Shown: piece by piece, positions 17,471 through 26,400 of the stretch
How positions within the stretch are numbered: position 1 is the stretch's first letter
Layout: each line of letters begins with the position of its first letter
Program-made: the position numbers and the translations under genes
Source of the DNA: Candidatus Thorarchaeota archaeon
GTDB lineage: Archaea > Asgardarchaeota > Thorarchaeia > Thorarchaeales > Thorarchaeaceae
DNA length: 64,000 nt
NCBI GenBank assembly: GCA_011365025.1
Contig: RDOF01000005.1
Location: 62,001 to 126,000 of the forward strand
Reading direction: 5' to 3'
The notes under the pieces: model-generated
What the model was told of the DNA's origin: nothing
The model's database searches: none
The model's input: the letters and a program-made list of their open reading frames with translations, nothing else

Positions 17471-17642
17471 CAGATTTCACTTGAATATTGCGCTATTGGC
17501 GGAAAGAAACATGATTGTGGCCCCAATGATAAGAGAGACCCCAACAATTGAACTGGGTGTATTCATGAAAGCTTCCACATATTCCCAACTGAATTATTGG
17601 CCAACCGAAAGAAACCCTCATCAGAGCGATATCATTGGGAAC

Positions 17643-18815
17643 TCAAGCCGAATCTTCGAACTCCCTAAACACTTCCCTTTGAATAAGGAATCGCAAGATT
17701 TCCGCGGTTCCGCCTCCAATTGTCATGAGACGTGCATCTCTAAGGAACCTTTCAACTGGATAATCCGTAGTATAGCCTGCGCCTCCCAATACTTGAAGCG
17801 CATCGTTTGTTATTTGAATAGCAGCCTCGGTTGTATAGAGCTTCGCAATTGACGCCTCTTTGGTAATGTTCTGCCCACGGTCGTACATTCTTGCAGCCGT
17901 CAGTGTCAAAGCACGACCAGCTTCAAGTTTCATCGCCATATCTGCGATTTTGAAGCTTACACCCTCAAACGCCTTGATGGGTCGCCCAAACTGGTGACGC
18001 TCTGTTGCATATTTTACGGCAATCTCATAGGGTGTTCGGGCGTAGCCAATTGCCTCTCCGGCAATGGCCGTTCGCTCGGAATCCAGCTCATCCATTAGAA
18101 TATGAAATCCCTGTCCGGGTTCTCCAAGAAGCATATCTTCAGGAACACGCACATCATCCAGCTTGAGCCAGGAAACCCTAGCCGACTTCATGCCCAGAAG
18201 GTCATGGTCCTGAACAACAGTGAATCCCTCACTCTTTGTATCAACTATGAAGGCACTCATCCCCTCCTTGGATTTCACAGTGGGGTTAGTTATAGCAAAT
18301 GCACACATGTAATCAGCAACGCTGCCGTTGGTGATGAATCGCTTCTCACCTCTCAGAACCCATTCATCCCCATCCTTCACCGCTTGGGTCTTCATTCCGG
18401 CAGTGTCGGAACCCACATCGGGCTCGGTGATGCCAATGCACCCAATCTTTTCTCCCTTAATGATAGGAGTAAGGTAATTTCTCTTCTGTTCGGCAGTGCC
18501 GAATTTCGTAAGCGGCATTCCGTAAAGCGTCGTAGAAGCCATTCGAGCCATATCCAAGCCGCCATTGACAGCAGAGATTTCTTCAGCTACTATGATTTCA
18601 TAGGACAGACCTCTCTGAGAACCTCCTACGGATTTCTCATGGTGTACTCCCATGTAGCCTTTCTCACCCAGTTTGCGAATTAGTTCTCGGGGATAGGGCC
18701 CCTTGTCGATTTCGTCAGCAATGGGTGCAATCTCCTTTTGGCAGAAAGCACGAACTTCCGATCGGAATTTCAACTCGTCATCTGTCCATAGTGCAGTGCT
18801 TAGGAGGTCCTTCAT
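17643..18815 (-). CDS. acyl-CoA dehydrogenase
   Basis: A 390-residue FAD enzyme of typical family length. Visible are the FAD/substrate segment CIGITEPDVGSD (about 126-137), RGEKRFITNG, the helical C-terminal domain with ERHQFGRPI and the terminal LGGAGY...RDAR block. The usual catalytic Glu of MCAD-type enzymes (YEGT) is replaced: here the stretch reads IGGGTAE. A glutamate is present instead in LDSERTA (E247), the position used by long-chain and isovaleryl-CoA dehydrogenases, so activity is expected. It oxidises an acyl-CoA to the 2-enoyl-CoA. It is the last gene of the minus-strand run from 23371, next to the DUF35 gene. Start ATG 18815. Confidence 0.93.
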   Translation of the reverse strand: MKDLLSTALWTDDELKFRSEVRAFCQKEIAPIADEIDKGPYPRELIRKLGEKGYMGVHHEKSVGGSQRGLSYEIIVAEEISAVNGGLDMARMASTTLYGMPLTKFGTAEQKRNYLTPIIKGEKIGCIGITEPDVGSDTAGMKTQAVKDGDEWVLRGEKRFITNGSVADYMCAFAITNPTVKSKEGMSAFIVDTKSEGFTVVQDHDLLGMKSARVSWLKLDDVRVPEDMLLGEPGQGFHILMDELDSERTAIAGEAIGYARTPYEIAVKYATERHQFGRPIKAFEGVSFKIADMAMKLEAGRALTLTAARMYDRGQNITKEASIAKLYTTEAAIQITNDALQVLGGAGYTTDYPVERFLRDARLMTIGGGTAEILRFLIQREVFREFEDSA

Positions 18816-18893
18816 CTTGATAACCCTGCATTTTGCATGATGTTCATGCTTAAAATTATAGCTAGATATGTAACGAAGCAGGACTCAATTGCA

Positions 18894-19211
18894 CTACATC
18901 CTGAGCAAGAAACGACCTTCTGAATCTTGCTGAATCTCAACTTCCTTGCCAATCCCAATACTGCTAATATCCTTCTTGTCTGCAATACCCAAGATTCTTG
19001 CGCCCTGATCCAGTTCTACAAGTGCTAGCAAAACTGGGGGCTCAAATCCTGAAGGAGGCATCTCCAATATAGTGTAGCTTAGAACAACTCCGCGAGCAGC
19101 AAGTTTGACAGGACTTGAATCACCTGCACTGATGCCGCAATATGGACAAGTATCGCGAGGCGGAATAACAGTTCGTTCACATATCCTACAGCGTGAAGCC
19201 TGTATACTCAA
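18894..19211 (-). CDS. DUF35 protein (zinc rubredoxin-like ribbon plus OB-fold), thiolase partner type
   Basis: A 105-residue protein. The N-terminus has the zinc ribbon CRIC (8-11) and CPYC (22-25), followed by an OB-fold (about 35-105) with the strand pattern VVLSYTILEMPPSGF and PPVLLALVELDQG. This is the DUF35/acyl-CoA-associated family, which binds thiolases and related enzymes and is thought to channel CoA esters. The likely partner is the thiolase homologue at 22208, though five genes intervene. It is a little shorter than many members. Start is a TTG at 19211; no better codon is available in frame. Confidence 0.85.
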   Translation of the reverse strand: MSIQASRCRICERTVIPPRDTCPYCGISAGDSSPVKLAARGVVLSYTILEMPPSGFEPPVLLALVELDQGARILGIADKKDISSIGIGKEVEIQQDSEGRFLLRM

Positions 19212-19264
19212 TACAATCCCACATGAAGATACGAAATCAAGTCAGTGAAAAGGTTTCTGTCATT

Positions 19265-19606
19265 CTACTTCGGTGTCTTTGTCTTCAAAGTGCTCAGAAC
19301 AGGTTTGATGTGCTTCTTGAGGAAAGCTCTGAACTTGGGATCATCTGTGAGGTATATGGTGCTTCTGTTCGTGAGGTTTTCAATACCCCCGTCAACTTCG
19401 ATGGCCGCACCCAAATCAACCAAGTCTGTGTGGAAAACTCTGTGGATAGCATGCGGAGAGAAGCCTTCCTTTCTGTAGACTGGAAGTATCTGTGCTTTGG
19501 TTCCACTTCCCCCCAATTTAAGCAGAGACAAAAGCATTAGCCAGTGGTGCCAGGCGATTGTATAGTTCTCAAGAAAGTTCATTACTTCTTCTATTGTTTT
19601 GACCAA
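19265..19606 (-). CDS. small helical protein, possible winged-helix, unknown function
   Basis: A 113-residue protein from a TTG at 19606 that follows GGAAGGAAGGCAGC. The open frame extends further upstream (to 19756) but would overlap the preceding gene by 131 bp, so the internal start is preferred. The region GGSGTKAQILPVYRKEGFSP and the later strand STIYLTDD resemble a winged-helix unit, with a preceding helix rich in Trp and Leu. It ends in a Lys-rich tail. It sits in the GTPase operon, 19 bp after the coiled-coil gene. No family assigned. Confidence 0.6.
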   Translation of the reverse strand: MVKTIEEVMNFLENYTIAWHHWLMLLSLLKLGGSGTKAQILPVYRKEGFSPHAIHRVFHTDLVDLGAAIEVDGGIENLTNRSTIYLTDDPKFRAFLKKHIKPVLSTLKTKTPK

Positions 19607-19625
19607 GCTGCCTTCCTTCCCATTT

Positions 19626-19979
19626 TCAGTGTAGAGCGCCGCGGTAGCCAAGTTCGGAAAGCCTAGCTGCGGTTTCTCTGAGGCTTTCTGAAACTTTTGC
19701 GGCTTCTTGAATTCTTGACATGAGCTCTCTACGGAACTCAGTTGCTTCGATTTCACCCTTCTCCAAGCTCATCGTGAGATTCTCCCTTTCAACTGAAAGA
19801 GACTCTCGTCTTTCTACAAGCTTATTATATTCAGAAAGAAGTTCTTTTATCGACCCAAAATTACTCGGCGTTATTGTGTCATCTGCGGACAGCTCTGATG
19901 CATATTTCCTTGCGTCCGGTGGCTTTGAAACTACCGTAGGTCTAGGTTTCTTTCGTCGCCAGTTATCAAACAATCCCAT
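19626..19979 (-). CDS. small coiled-coil protein of the GTPase operon
   Basis: A 117-residue protein starting MGLFDNWRRKKP, a short amphipathic basic N-terminus, then a polar linker and a charged coiled coil (about 45-110) with regular Leu spacing (LLSEYNKLVERRESL). The start ATG at 19979 lies one base after the stop of the longin-GTPase gene (19981), which points to tight co-expression. A role as effector, scaffold or regulator of the GTPase is an inference; no known family is recognised. Confidence 0.7.
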   Translation of the reverse strand: MGLFDNWRRKKPRPTVVSKPPDARKYASELSADDTITPSNFGSIKELLSEYNKLVERRESLSVERENLTMSLEKGEIEATEFRRELMSRIQEAAKVSESLRETAARLSELGYRGALH

Positions 19980-19980
19980 T

Positions 19981-20865
19981 TCATTCAGGCTCCCTTATTT
20001 CCCCAACAATCTTGAATTCCAGTTCCTCAAAGGCTAACGCTCTGATTAGTTCCAACCAACGTTCCCTGAATTCTAGTTTATTGGCTTGCATGCCGTAAGC
20101 AGGAACTCCTAGTTTTTCGCCAACTTCCTCAGGAGATAGTGCACCTGGTAAGTCCTGTTTGTTGGCAACTGCTATTGCCCGAGCATAAGGCAATTCAGTT
20201 TTCAGAACTGGATACGCTACACGCTTAGTCCATTCCATGTTTGCCTCTGTGGAATCTGTAACAATCACAACAAGACTGCCTGACCGGATAATCTTGCCCC
20301 ACTCCTGGACAAATCGGTCTTGTCCGCCCAAGTCAAAAACACTGAAAACATAGGGATCAAAATCGGCCTTCAGTAATGCCTTATCCCCGAAAAAAGTCGG
20401 TACGTACTCCTGCGGAGGCCCTCGTGAGGGGAGCGTAGCCAATTCTAAGAGCGTGGTCTTGCCAGTACCACCATGTCCCGCCAAACACAATTTAACAGGA
20501 ATCGTTCCCACGATCTTTCGAAAACCAATTTCAAATGGAGAAAAGTCTGCAGTGTTCCACTCATCACCTTCAAGTATGTTTTCAAAGACCATCATGAAGT
20601 TAGAAACAAGACTCATCATTGCTTCGTTTACTTTCTGAAGAGACGATTGCCGATCAATCGTCACAATGAATTGGGTATCATGGGAATTCATGTAGACAAA
20701 TCGATAGCGATTAATCTCCATGCTATCGATTTTCCACTCTTGCATCTTCCGCGCTGAGCTAGTAACAAGCGTCATTACTGAATCTGTATCAAGGTCTTTG
20801 TTCTCTACTATGACGTCCTTGAACAGAGTCTGGCCGTCTTTGAAGATGTGAATCTCTCGAATCAT
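19981..20865 (-). CDS. longin-like domain fused to Arf/Ras-type small GTPase
   Basis: A 294-residue protein from ATG 20865; an earlier TTG/ATG would run into the upstream gene. Residues 1-110 form a longin-like alpha/beta domain (MIREIHIFKDGQTLF...). Residues 122-285 are a small GTPase: P-loop GHGGTGKT (130-137), switch-I Thr157 in VPTFFG, DLGGQDRF (178-185, the Arf/Rag/Rab DxxGQ form) and the guanine-binding NKQD (235-238). The SAK/ExSAK motif is not clear. No CaaX box or N-myristoylation glycine is seen. Longin-GTPase fusions are characteristic of Asgard archaea, where they are candidates for membrane or cytoskeletal regulation. Neighbours 13 bp upstream and 1 bp downstream suggest a dedicated operon. 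Confidence 0.9.
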   Translation of the reverse strand: MIREIHIFKDGQTLFKDVIVENKDLDTDSVMTLVTSSARKMQEWKIDSMEINRYRFVYMNSHDTQFIVTIDRQSSLQKVNEAMMSLVSNFMMVFENILEGDEWNTADFSPFEIGFRKIVGTIPVKLCLAGHGGTGKTTLLELATLPSRGPPQEYVPTFFGDKALLKADFDPYVFSVFDLGGQDRFVQEWGKIIRSGSLVVIVTDSTEANMEWTKRVAYPVLKTELPYARAIAVANKQDLPGALSPEEVGEKLGVPAYGMQANKLEFRERWLELIRALAFEELEFKIVGEIREPE

Positions 20866-20878
20866 TGCACCACAAATC

Positions 20879-22042
20879 CTATTCCAATTCTGCAATGAAG
20901 GTCGTCTGGCTCGGATGAGATTGCTTCAGGATTTCCAAGTAGTGCATAGCTTGTTGGCTAGCAATTGATTCAGAGTTGTAAAGATCCACCGTTTTCCGGA
21001 TCATCCATTCGGGGTATACTGTGATGACTTCTGGATTGCATTTGAGTAGTACAAGTTCCCGTTTGTCCCCATCCGCAATCCTTGTGACGATGTTGGCCCT
21101 TTCAAGAGCTGATAGTATCTTCTTGGTTTTTGCAGGTGACAAATCAATCATTTCAGGAAGCTGCTTCATCTCAACAGGACCTCTCCTGAGCACCTGAATC
21201 AAATCGTAAGCATCAAAATCGAGCAGGTATTTTCCAATTTCCTTGGCATCGGACCAGACAGTTTTGAACAAGTCAGTATTCAGTCTTGCCACATATCCAC
21301 GGTGATATTCCCTCGCCAATTCAAAATAGTCCTCCGTTGCACCTTTTGGCAAGCCGCTCTCTCGGACCGCCTGAACAGTATCATGTGAAACGGTACGTAG
21401 GACAAACAATGCTCTTGTCAAGTAAATCACTTCAGAGGCGAGTCCCTCAACCCAGCCTGTTGCAATTATGCCCATCTTTACTAGTGGGCGGAGGACAATG
21501 TCAACATCTATCTTCTTACCAACCGCCTCGAAGATGATCTGCTCAAGGTCAGCAGACTGCACAGTTCCATTCTTCAGCAATGCCTGTATGACTGCTCTCC
21601 GAACAGGGTCAGTGAGGACCGATGTTTGCTGTTGTTCCGCAGTCATCTGCGTATACCTAGAGATTTGTTTGTAGAGGGGCGTGACCATTTTCTTGTATGC
21701 TTCATCTTCTGCATTGAGGAATATTTGTGTGGCTATCTCAGGCAAGGCATCTTTGTAGACAGCAGGGTCTTCCTCTGGATGCAGAACAAGGAATACCATT
21801 GATGGCAGGCCCTTGAGGTGCATGTTCAGTCCGCCATAATAGACAGCAAGTTTGAAGTCATCAAATGCCAAGGAGCTAAAGCCTGGCTTCTGCGACTCCT
21901 CAGTTTCCCCAAGTGTCGCTATTCCATAGACCCTCATCGAAGTCGTAGGATCCAATCCTATCTTGAGCTTGGCTGGCGTCTTGGTAGTTACTACTGGCCC
22001 AAGCTCATCATCCCACTTTAGCACTGCTAGGCCTTCGGGCAT
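20879..22042 (-). CDS. longin-like domain with winged-helix domains, GTPase-operon regulator
   Basis: A 387-residue protein from ATG 22042, with GGAG upstream; the frame stays open to 22135 but the extra 31 residues look non-coding. Residues 1-120 have the pattern of a longin-like domain (MPEGLAVLKWDDELGPVV, then LAFDDFKLAVYYGG). A helical region (about 125-165) leads to at least two winged-helix-like units: about 168-245, with DPVRRAVIQALLKNG, and about 290-355, with ILSALERANIVTRI. Such proteins are seen beside small GTPases in Asgard archaea. It could bind the GTPase, DNA or both. It lies 13 bp upstream of the GTPase gene. Confidence 0.7.
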   Translation of the reverse strand: MPEGLAVLKWDDELGPVVTTKTPAKLKIGLDPTTSMRVYGIATLGETEESQKPGFSSLAFDDFKLAVYYGGLNMHLKGLPSMVFLVLHPEEDPAVYKDALPEIATQIFLNAEDEAYKKMVTPLYKQISRYTQMTAEQQQTSVLTDPVRRAVIQALLKNGTVQSADLEQIIFEAVGKKIDVDIVLRPLVKMGIIATGWVEGLASEVIYLTRALFVLRTVSHDTVQAVRESGLPKGATEDYFELAREYHRGYVARLNTDLFKTVWSDAKEIGKYLLDFDAYDLIQVLRRGPVEMKQLPEMIDLSPAKTKKILSALERANIVTRIADGDKRELVLLKCNPEVITVYPEWMIRKTVDLYNSESIASQQAMHYLEILKQSHPSQTTFIAELE

Positions 22043-22207
22043 TTCAAGATTTTCTCCGTTCGAGCTCCAGAAACAGGAAAGATGGCAGTCTTTTTGGTCC
22101 CTTGAAAATGACCTAACCTTGTGATTCCGGTACATCCAGTCTTGAGCCTGTTCCGATGGGTAGAATCTTGGATTTTCTAATAAGGCAATCTTGCATGAAC
22201 AATACGG

Positions 22208-23371
22208 CTAGATTCCAAAGAGTCCAACACAGATATTGTTGCCAAAGCCACCGATATTCTGTGTGAGCGCATATCTTGGGGAATCAACCTGCAAGTCCTT
22301 GGGAGCTTTTCCGATGAGTTGGTTGTATATGTCATGAATCTGGGCCACACCGGAGGCCCCAGTCGGATGACCTCGCGCCTTCAAACCTCCGGTAGTGTTT
22401 ACCGGGATGTCGCCAAACAGCTCAGTCCGACCCTCTCTTACAAGTTCAATTGAATTTCCTCTACTCGCAAGACCGATGTCTTCCATGTTTATCAATTCCA
22501 GAATTGAGAAAGCATCATGGAGTTCACAGACATCAATATCCCTTGGTGAGAGATTTGCCATTCGGAAAGCCCTCTCTGCGGCAGTAACAGTTGCACCGAA
22601 TGATGTCATGGACAATCTATGCTGAACAGCATGGTAGTCTGTACCATGACCGAAACCGAGAACTCTGACAGCCAGGTCTTTAGCGCCGAGGTTTCTAACC
22701 CATTTTTCTGATGCGAGTACAATGGACGCGGCCCCATCACTGGTTGGACAACAATCGAGCAGTGTCAGTGGTTCAGCTACAATTCGGGCCTTGCCCACTT
22801 CCTCAATGGTGATTTCCTTTTGGAAGTGAGCTAGAGGATTCTTTGCACCATTTCGATGCGCCTTGACCGGGACCAATGATAGGTCATCACGAGTCAGACC
22901 GTAATCATGCATGTACCTTCGAGCTATCATAGCCGCCAATGCTGTTGGAGTGGCACCATATCGAGTCTCATTCTCATATGACATCATTTTTGAGAGTATC
23001 TTCGAAGCGGTTCCGCGATTCACCTCTGACATCTTTTCCACTCCAATCACCAGGACGAGATCAGAGTACCCAGAGGCTATCATCGTATATGCAACTTCGA
23101 CCGCACTAGAACCTGAGGAGGGCCCGGTTTCCACACGTGTTGCCCCAGCAGGGACAATTCCCAATCTGTCTGCTAGAAGAGTAGAAAGATGACCCATGTT
23201 TACAAACTCATCAGGATTCTGGGATCCTACGACAAGATGATCGAATCTTTGGTTAAAGCAGTGTGATTGCTGCATAGCCTTAGAAGACGCTTGTTCAGCC
23301 AGTTCTATCAGCGACTTGTCGAGAGTACCAAAAGCGGTCATTCCAGCACCGATGACATACACTGGCCCCAT
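22208..23371 (-). CDS. thiolase-superfamily protein (SCP2/lipid-transfer type) lacking the nucleophilic cysteine
   Basis: A 387-residue protein from ATG 23371, with GAGGTG upstream. It has the full thiolase fold: VYVIGAGMTAFG at the N-terminus, VLVIGVEKMSEV, the CELHDAFS helix, GGLKARGHPTGASG and the closing NIGGFGNNICV. The segment that normally carries the nucleophile (VENACASGSSA in active relatives) reads VETGPSSGSSA, so the Cys is replaced by Pro84, while both histidine motifs remain. Condensation by the usual acyl-enzyme route is unlikely. Retro-aldol activity, as in the Ltp2-DUF35 enzymes of sterol side-chain degradation, or a non-catalytic role is possible. The DUF35 gene at 18894 is the likely partner. 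Confidence 0.88.
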   Translation of the reverse strand: MGPVYVIGAGMTAFGTLDKSLIELAEQASSKAMQQSHCFNQRFDHLVVGSQNPDEFVNMGHLSTLLADRLGIVPAGATRVETGPSSGSSAVEVAYTMIASGYSDLVLVIGVEKMSEVNRGTASKILSKMMSYENETRYGATPTALAAMIARRYMHDYGLTRDDLSLVPVKAHRNGAKNPLAHFQKEITIEEVGKARIVAEPLTLLDCCPTSDGAASIVLASEKWVRNLGAKDLAVRVLGFGHGTDYHAVQHRLSMTSFGATVTAAERAFRMANLSPRDIDVCELHDAFSILELINMEDIGLASRGNSIELVREGRTELFGDIPVNTTGGLKARGHPTGASGVAQIHDIYNQLIGKAPKDLQVDSPRYALTQNIGGFGNNICVGLFGI

Positions 23372-23481
23372 AAGCTTACACCTCATCCGATGAGAACTAA
23401 GAAATCATCCGGAGTCATCATCGAACCGGTCATTATCAGTCAATCTGGAAGTACTCGATATCGTATTTAGTAGTTCTGATG

Positions 23482-26400
23482 TCATTGATACCAATCAGTC
23501 AGGTCGTCATCATCTTCAAACTCGGGCGGTTCTTTTTCCGCATCATGATCCTTTGGTTCTTCTTCGATCTTTCTCATTTCTTTAGCCTTAGGCTCCTCAA
23601 TTTCAGATTCCTCGATTGTGGAATCTTCTGCATTATCTTCCAAATCAAGTTCGTCCATTTCATCTTCAGCAATGCTATCTTCATTCTTTTCATCAACCTT
23701 GAAATCCTCAGTTTCCTCAACTGATGGTTGCTGCTCTTCATCTACCTCATGGAGGTCTTCCGCTACTTCATCTTCGATTGTAGCTTCCCCGTGGTCGAGC
23801 CATTCCAAGTCCCCTTCAAAGTCGATTTTGTCAATTTCAGGCGCCTCGCGGGTGGGCTCCTCTATCTCATCCTCCAGATCGAGCGCCCCCACTTCCTCAT
23901 CGGCACTTCTATCATCTTTTTCATCAACTTCATGGACGTCGATTTCTTTGACTGTCGGTTGCTCCTCTTCTTCTGCCTCATCGAGGCCTTCCACTTCTTC
24001 ATCTTCGAAGGCGGCTTTTCCAAGGTCAAGCCGCTTCAATTCCTCGTCGAAATCAATATTCTTAGCAGCAGTTGCTTCGAGTGGTGCTTTCGCCTCCTTT
24101 GCCGCCGCCAGCGAATCTATGATTGTCTTGAGTTCGGCCTCTGTGAGTTGCGTCAATTCAGTAAGCTCGTCTATGGACAGGTTCTCAAGCCAGCGCTCTT
24201 TGAAGTGATCGATGACGAAAGATGGAAGTATCCGGATTAGTCTCTTCTTCCTAGCAACTTCATCAAGTTCCTCTGCTTCTTCAATCTCGTCAAACTTCAT
24301 TTTCAGTGCATTAACAATCTCAACATAGGAATCTTCGACATAAATGGCATCAGTCTTCTGAGCGCCTTCTATTGATTTGAGAAGATCCTCTACCTCTTCA
24401 GGGCTCAATTTGGCCAACTGCTCTATGTCAGGAATGTCCAATTCTCTCAGTTCCTCTTCAAAGAACATCGATTTGACGGAAGATGGCAGTTTCTCGACCC
24501 AGTCGTCCTTGGTGAGAGGTACCTTTACTCCGCTCGTTTCCTTGACTCGTCGAACTTCTTCCAGCATTAGCGCTAGTGCTTCTTCTGATGCAGCCTCTAT
24601 GTCTGTGTAGGCCTCTATATCCAACTCCTCGAATTCGCCAGTGCTCTCAGTCTCAGGAATCTCTCTTACAATTACTTCTTCCTCTTCTTCTTCCGGTTCG
24701 GGAAGCTCGAATTCCTCAAGGGCTTCCACCATCTCCATATCGGGTTCAATCACCTGAATCCGCTCCAGATCGGCTTCAGCACTGAAAGATAGGATTTCGT
24801 CCAAAGTCAGCCCCAATTCAAGAAGTCCTGGTTCGAGTAAATCAAGGAAACTCTGCTCGGCTGTCTTAACATCGATTTCCTCTATCTTCTCTTCCTTCTC
24901 CATCGCATCTAGAATCGCGTTGATTTGCTTGACTTCGGGGGGAACTGCAACATAGTATCTTCTTCGTGCAAGTACCGCAATTACCGCAACAATAGCAAAG
25001 ACTCCACCACTGATTCCAGCTATCATCATGGGAGTGAGCCGAGGCAATGGCGGAGGTACAAATTCCACTGTGATTTGGTTACCAGCTAATGATAGCTGCG
25101 TGATTCCGAATTGATTTCCAGACACTGCTTCTATGTAGAATGTGTATACGCCTTCCACAACCTTCGTGATGTTCGCAAACCAGAATCCACCAGTTGCATT
25201 ATAGGACATGGAAATCTGACTGTCCAAATCCCAGAGAGTAACAACTCCATCTGTTACTGGCGTTCCATCGTATTCGTAGGAAAGCGTGGCACTTATGATG
25301 ATGAATTCCTCAACGATAGGAGTGGTAGAGCTTGCAGATGTTGTCAGAACTTGAATTCTGTCCCAGATTATAGTCACATCGCTTGCGCTAATGATGAAGA
25401 AGTCAATACCTCCAAGTGACGCTGACAGTATCGTGAATGTTTCATCACCCACAATATCACTTGAATGAGAAGCTCGCCAGAAACCGTCCACATAGGTCAT
25501 TGTAGTAGGCCCTGTAACCAGAGCAGATATTCCTGATGTGATGTCAATGCCCGCGTTTTCTAGTCTCACCGACCACAGTGAGAATCCAGTTGAGCTTACA
25601 TCTATTCTCGAATCAGCAGCAGAGGATTGATAGAACTCCAATCGATCCCAGTAAACAGTCCGAGCATGTCCATACATGCTGAAGCTTGTAATTCCATATG
25701 AAGAAGCAAAGCAAGTTGTGAGAGTATTATAGACTACAGTTTGGTATGCAAGTCGTGTGGCATTGGCCTCCCAAAGACCATCAGCAACCTGATAGAAATC
25801 TGCATATGACAGACTAAAGTTCCCTGATATAATCGGTGCATCATCAAAGTCATAACGTAGGAACATCTGCAAAATCACGTATTCACCAGGATCGAGATAA
25901 GTTGCATTAGCAAAGATGGAAACAACCTCGACCCGATCCCAGATACACCAGACTATATCGTTGGAAGAAATGACACTGATTCCATGAATCCCTCCAATCG
26001 CAGATGACGCAGTATAATACTGCCTTGTTACTGTTGAATAGTGGAATAGGGTATTGTTGAGAAATATAGTGCCGTCGAAGGGTGTAGAATCGTAACTGTA
26101 GATGGCAGAAACACAGATTCCAGTAGCATTCTCATTTAGATTGATTCGCTGGTCAGTTGGACTAGTGATGCTGACAATGAGGGAGTCCCAGATTATACTT
26201 TGATCAGGGGCATTCAGAACCCATACCGTGATTCCAAAACGCGAATCTGTTGCTCCCGCAATTGTGTAGCCTACTTTCCTTGAAGAGGCTCGGCTTTCTT
26301 GGTAGGACCATCTACTGCTTCCAGCATCCCAGCTTAGCAACTTCGTTCCGTTCAGGAATGCAATCAGGTTGCTTTGAATCTCAACTCCACCATATTGGTA

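Noticed and set aside
19607..19756. Upstream extension of the 113-residue gene in the GTPase operon
   Set aside because: It would overlap the coiled-coil gene by 131 bp in a different frame, and the extension has no domain character.
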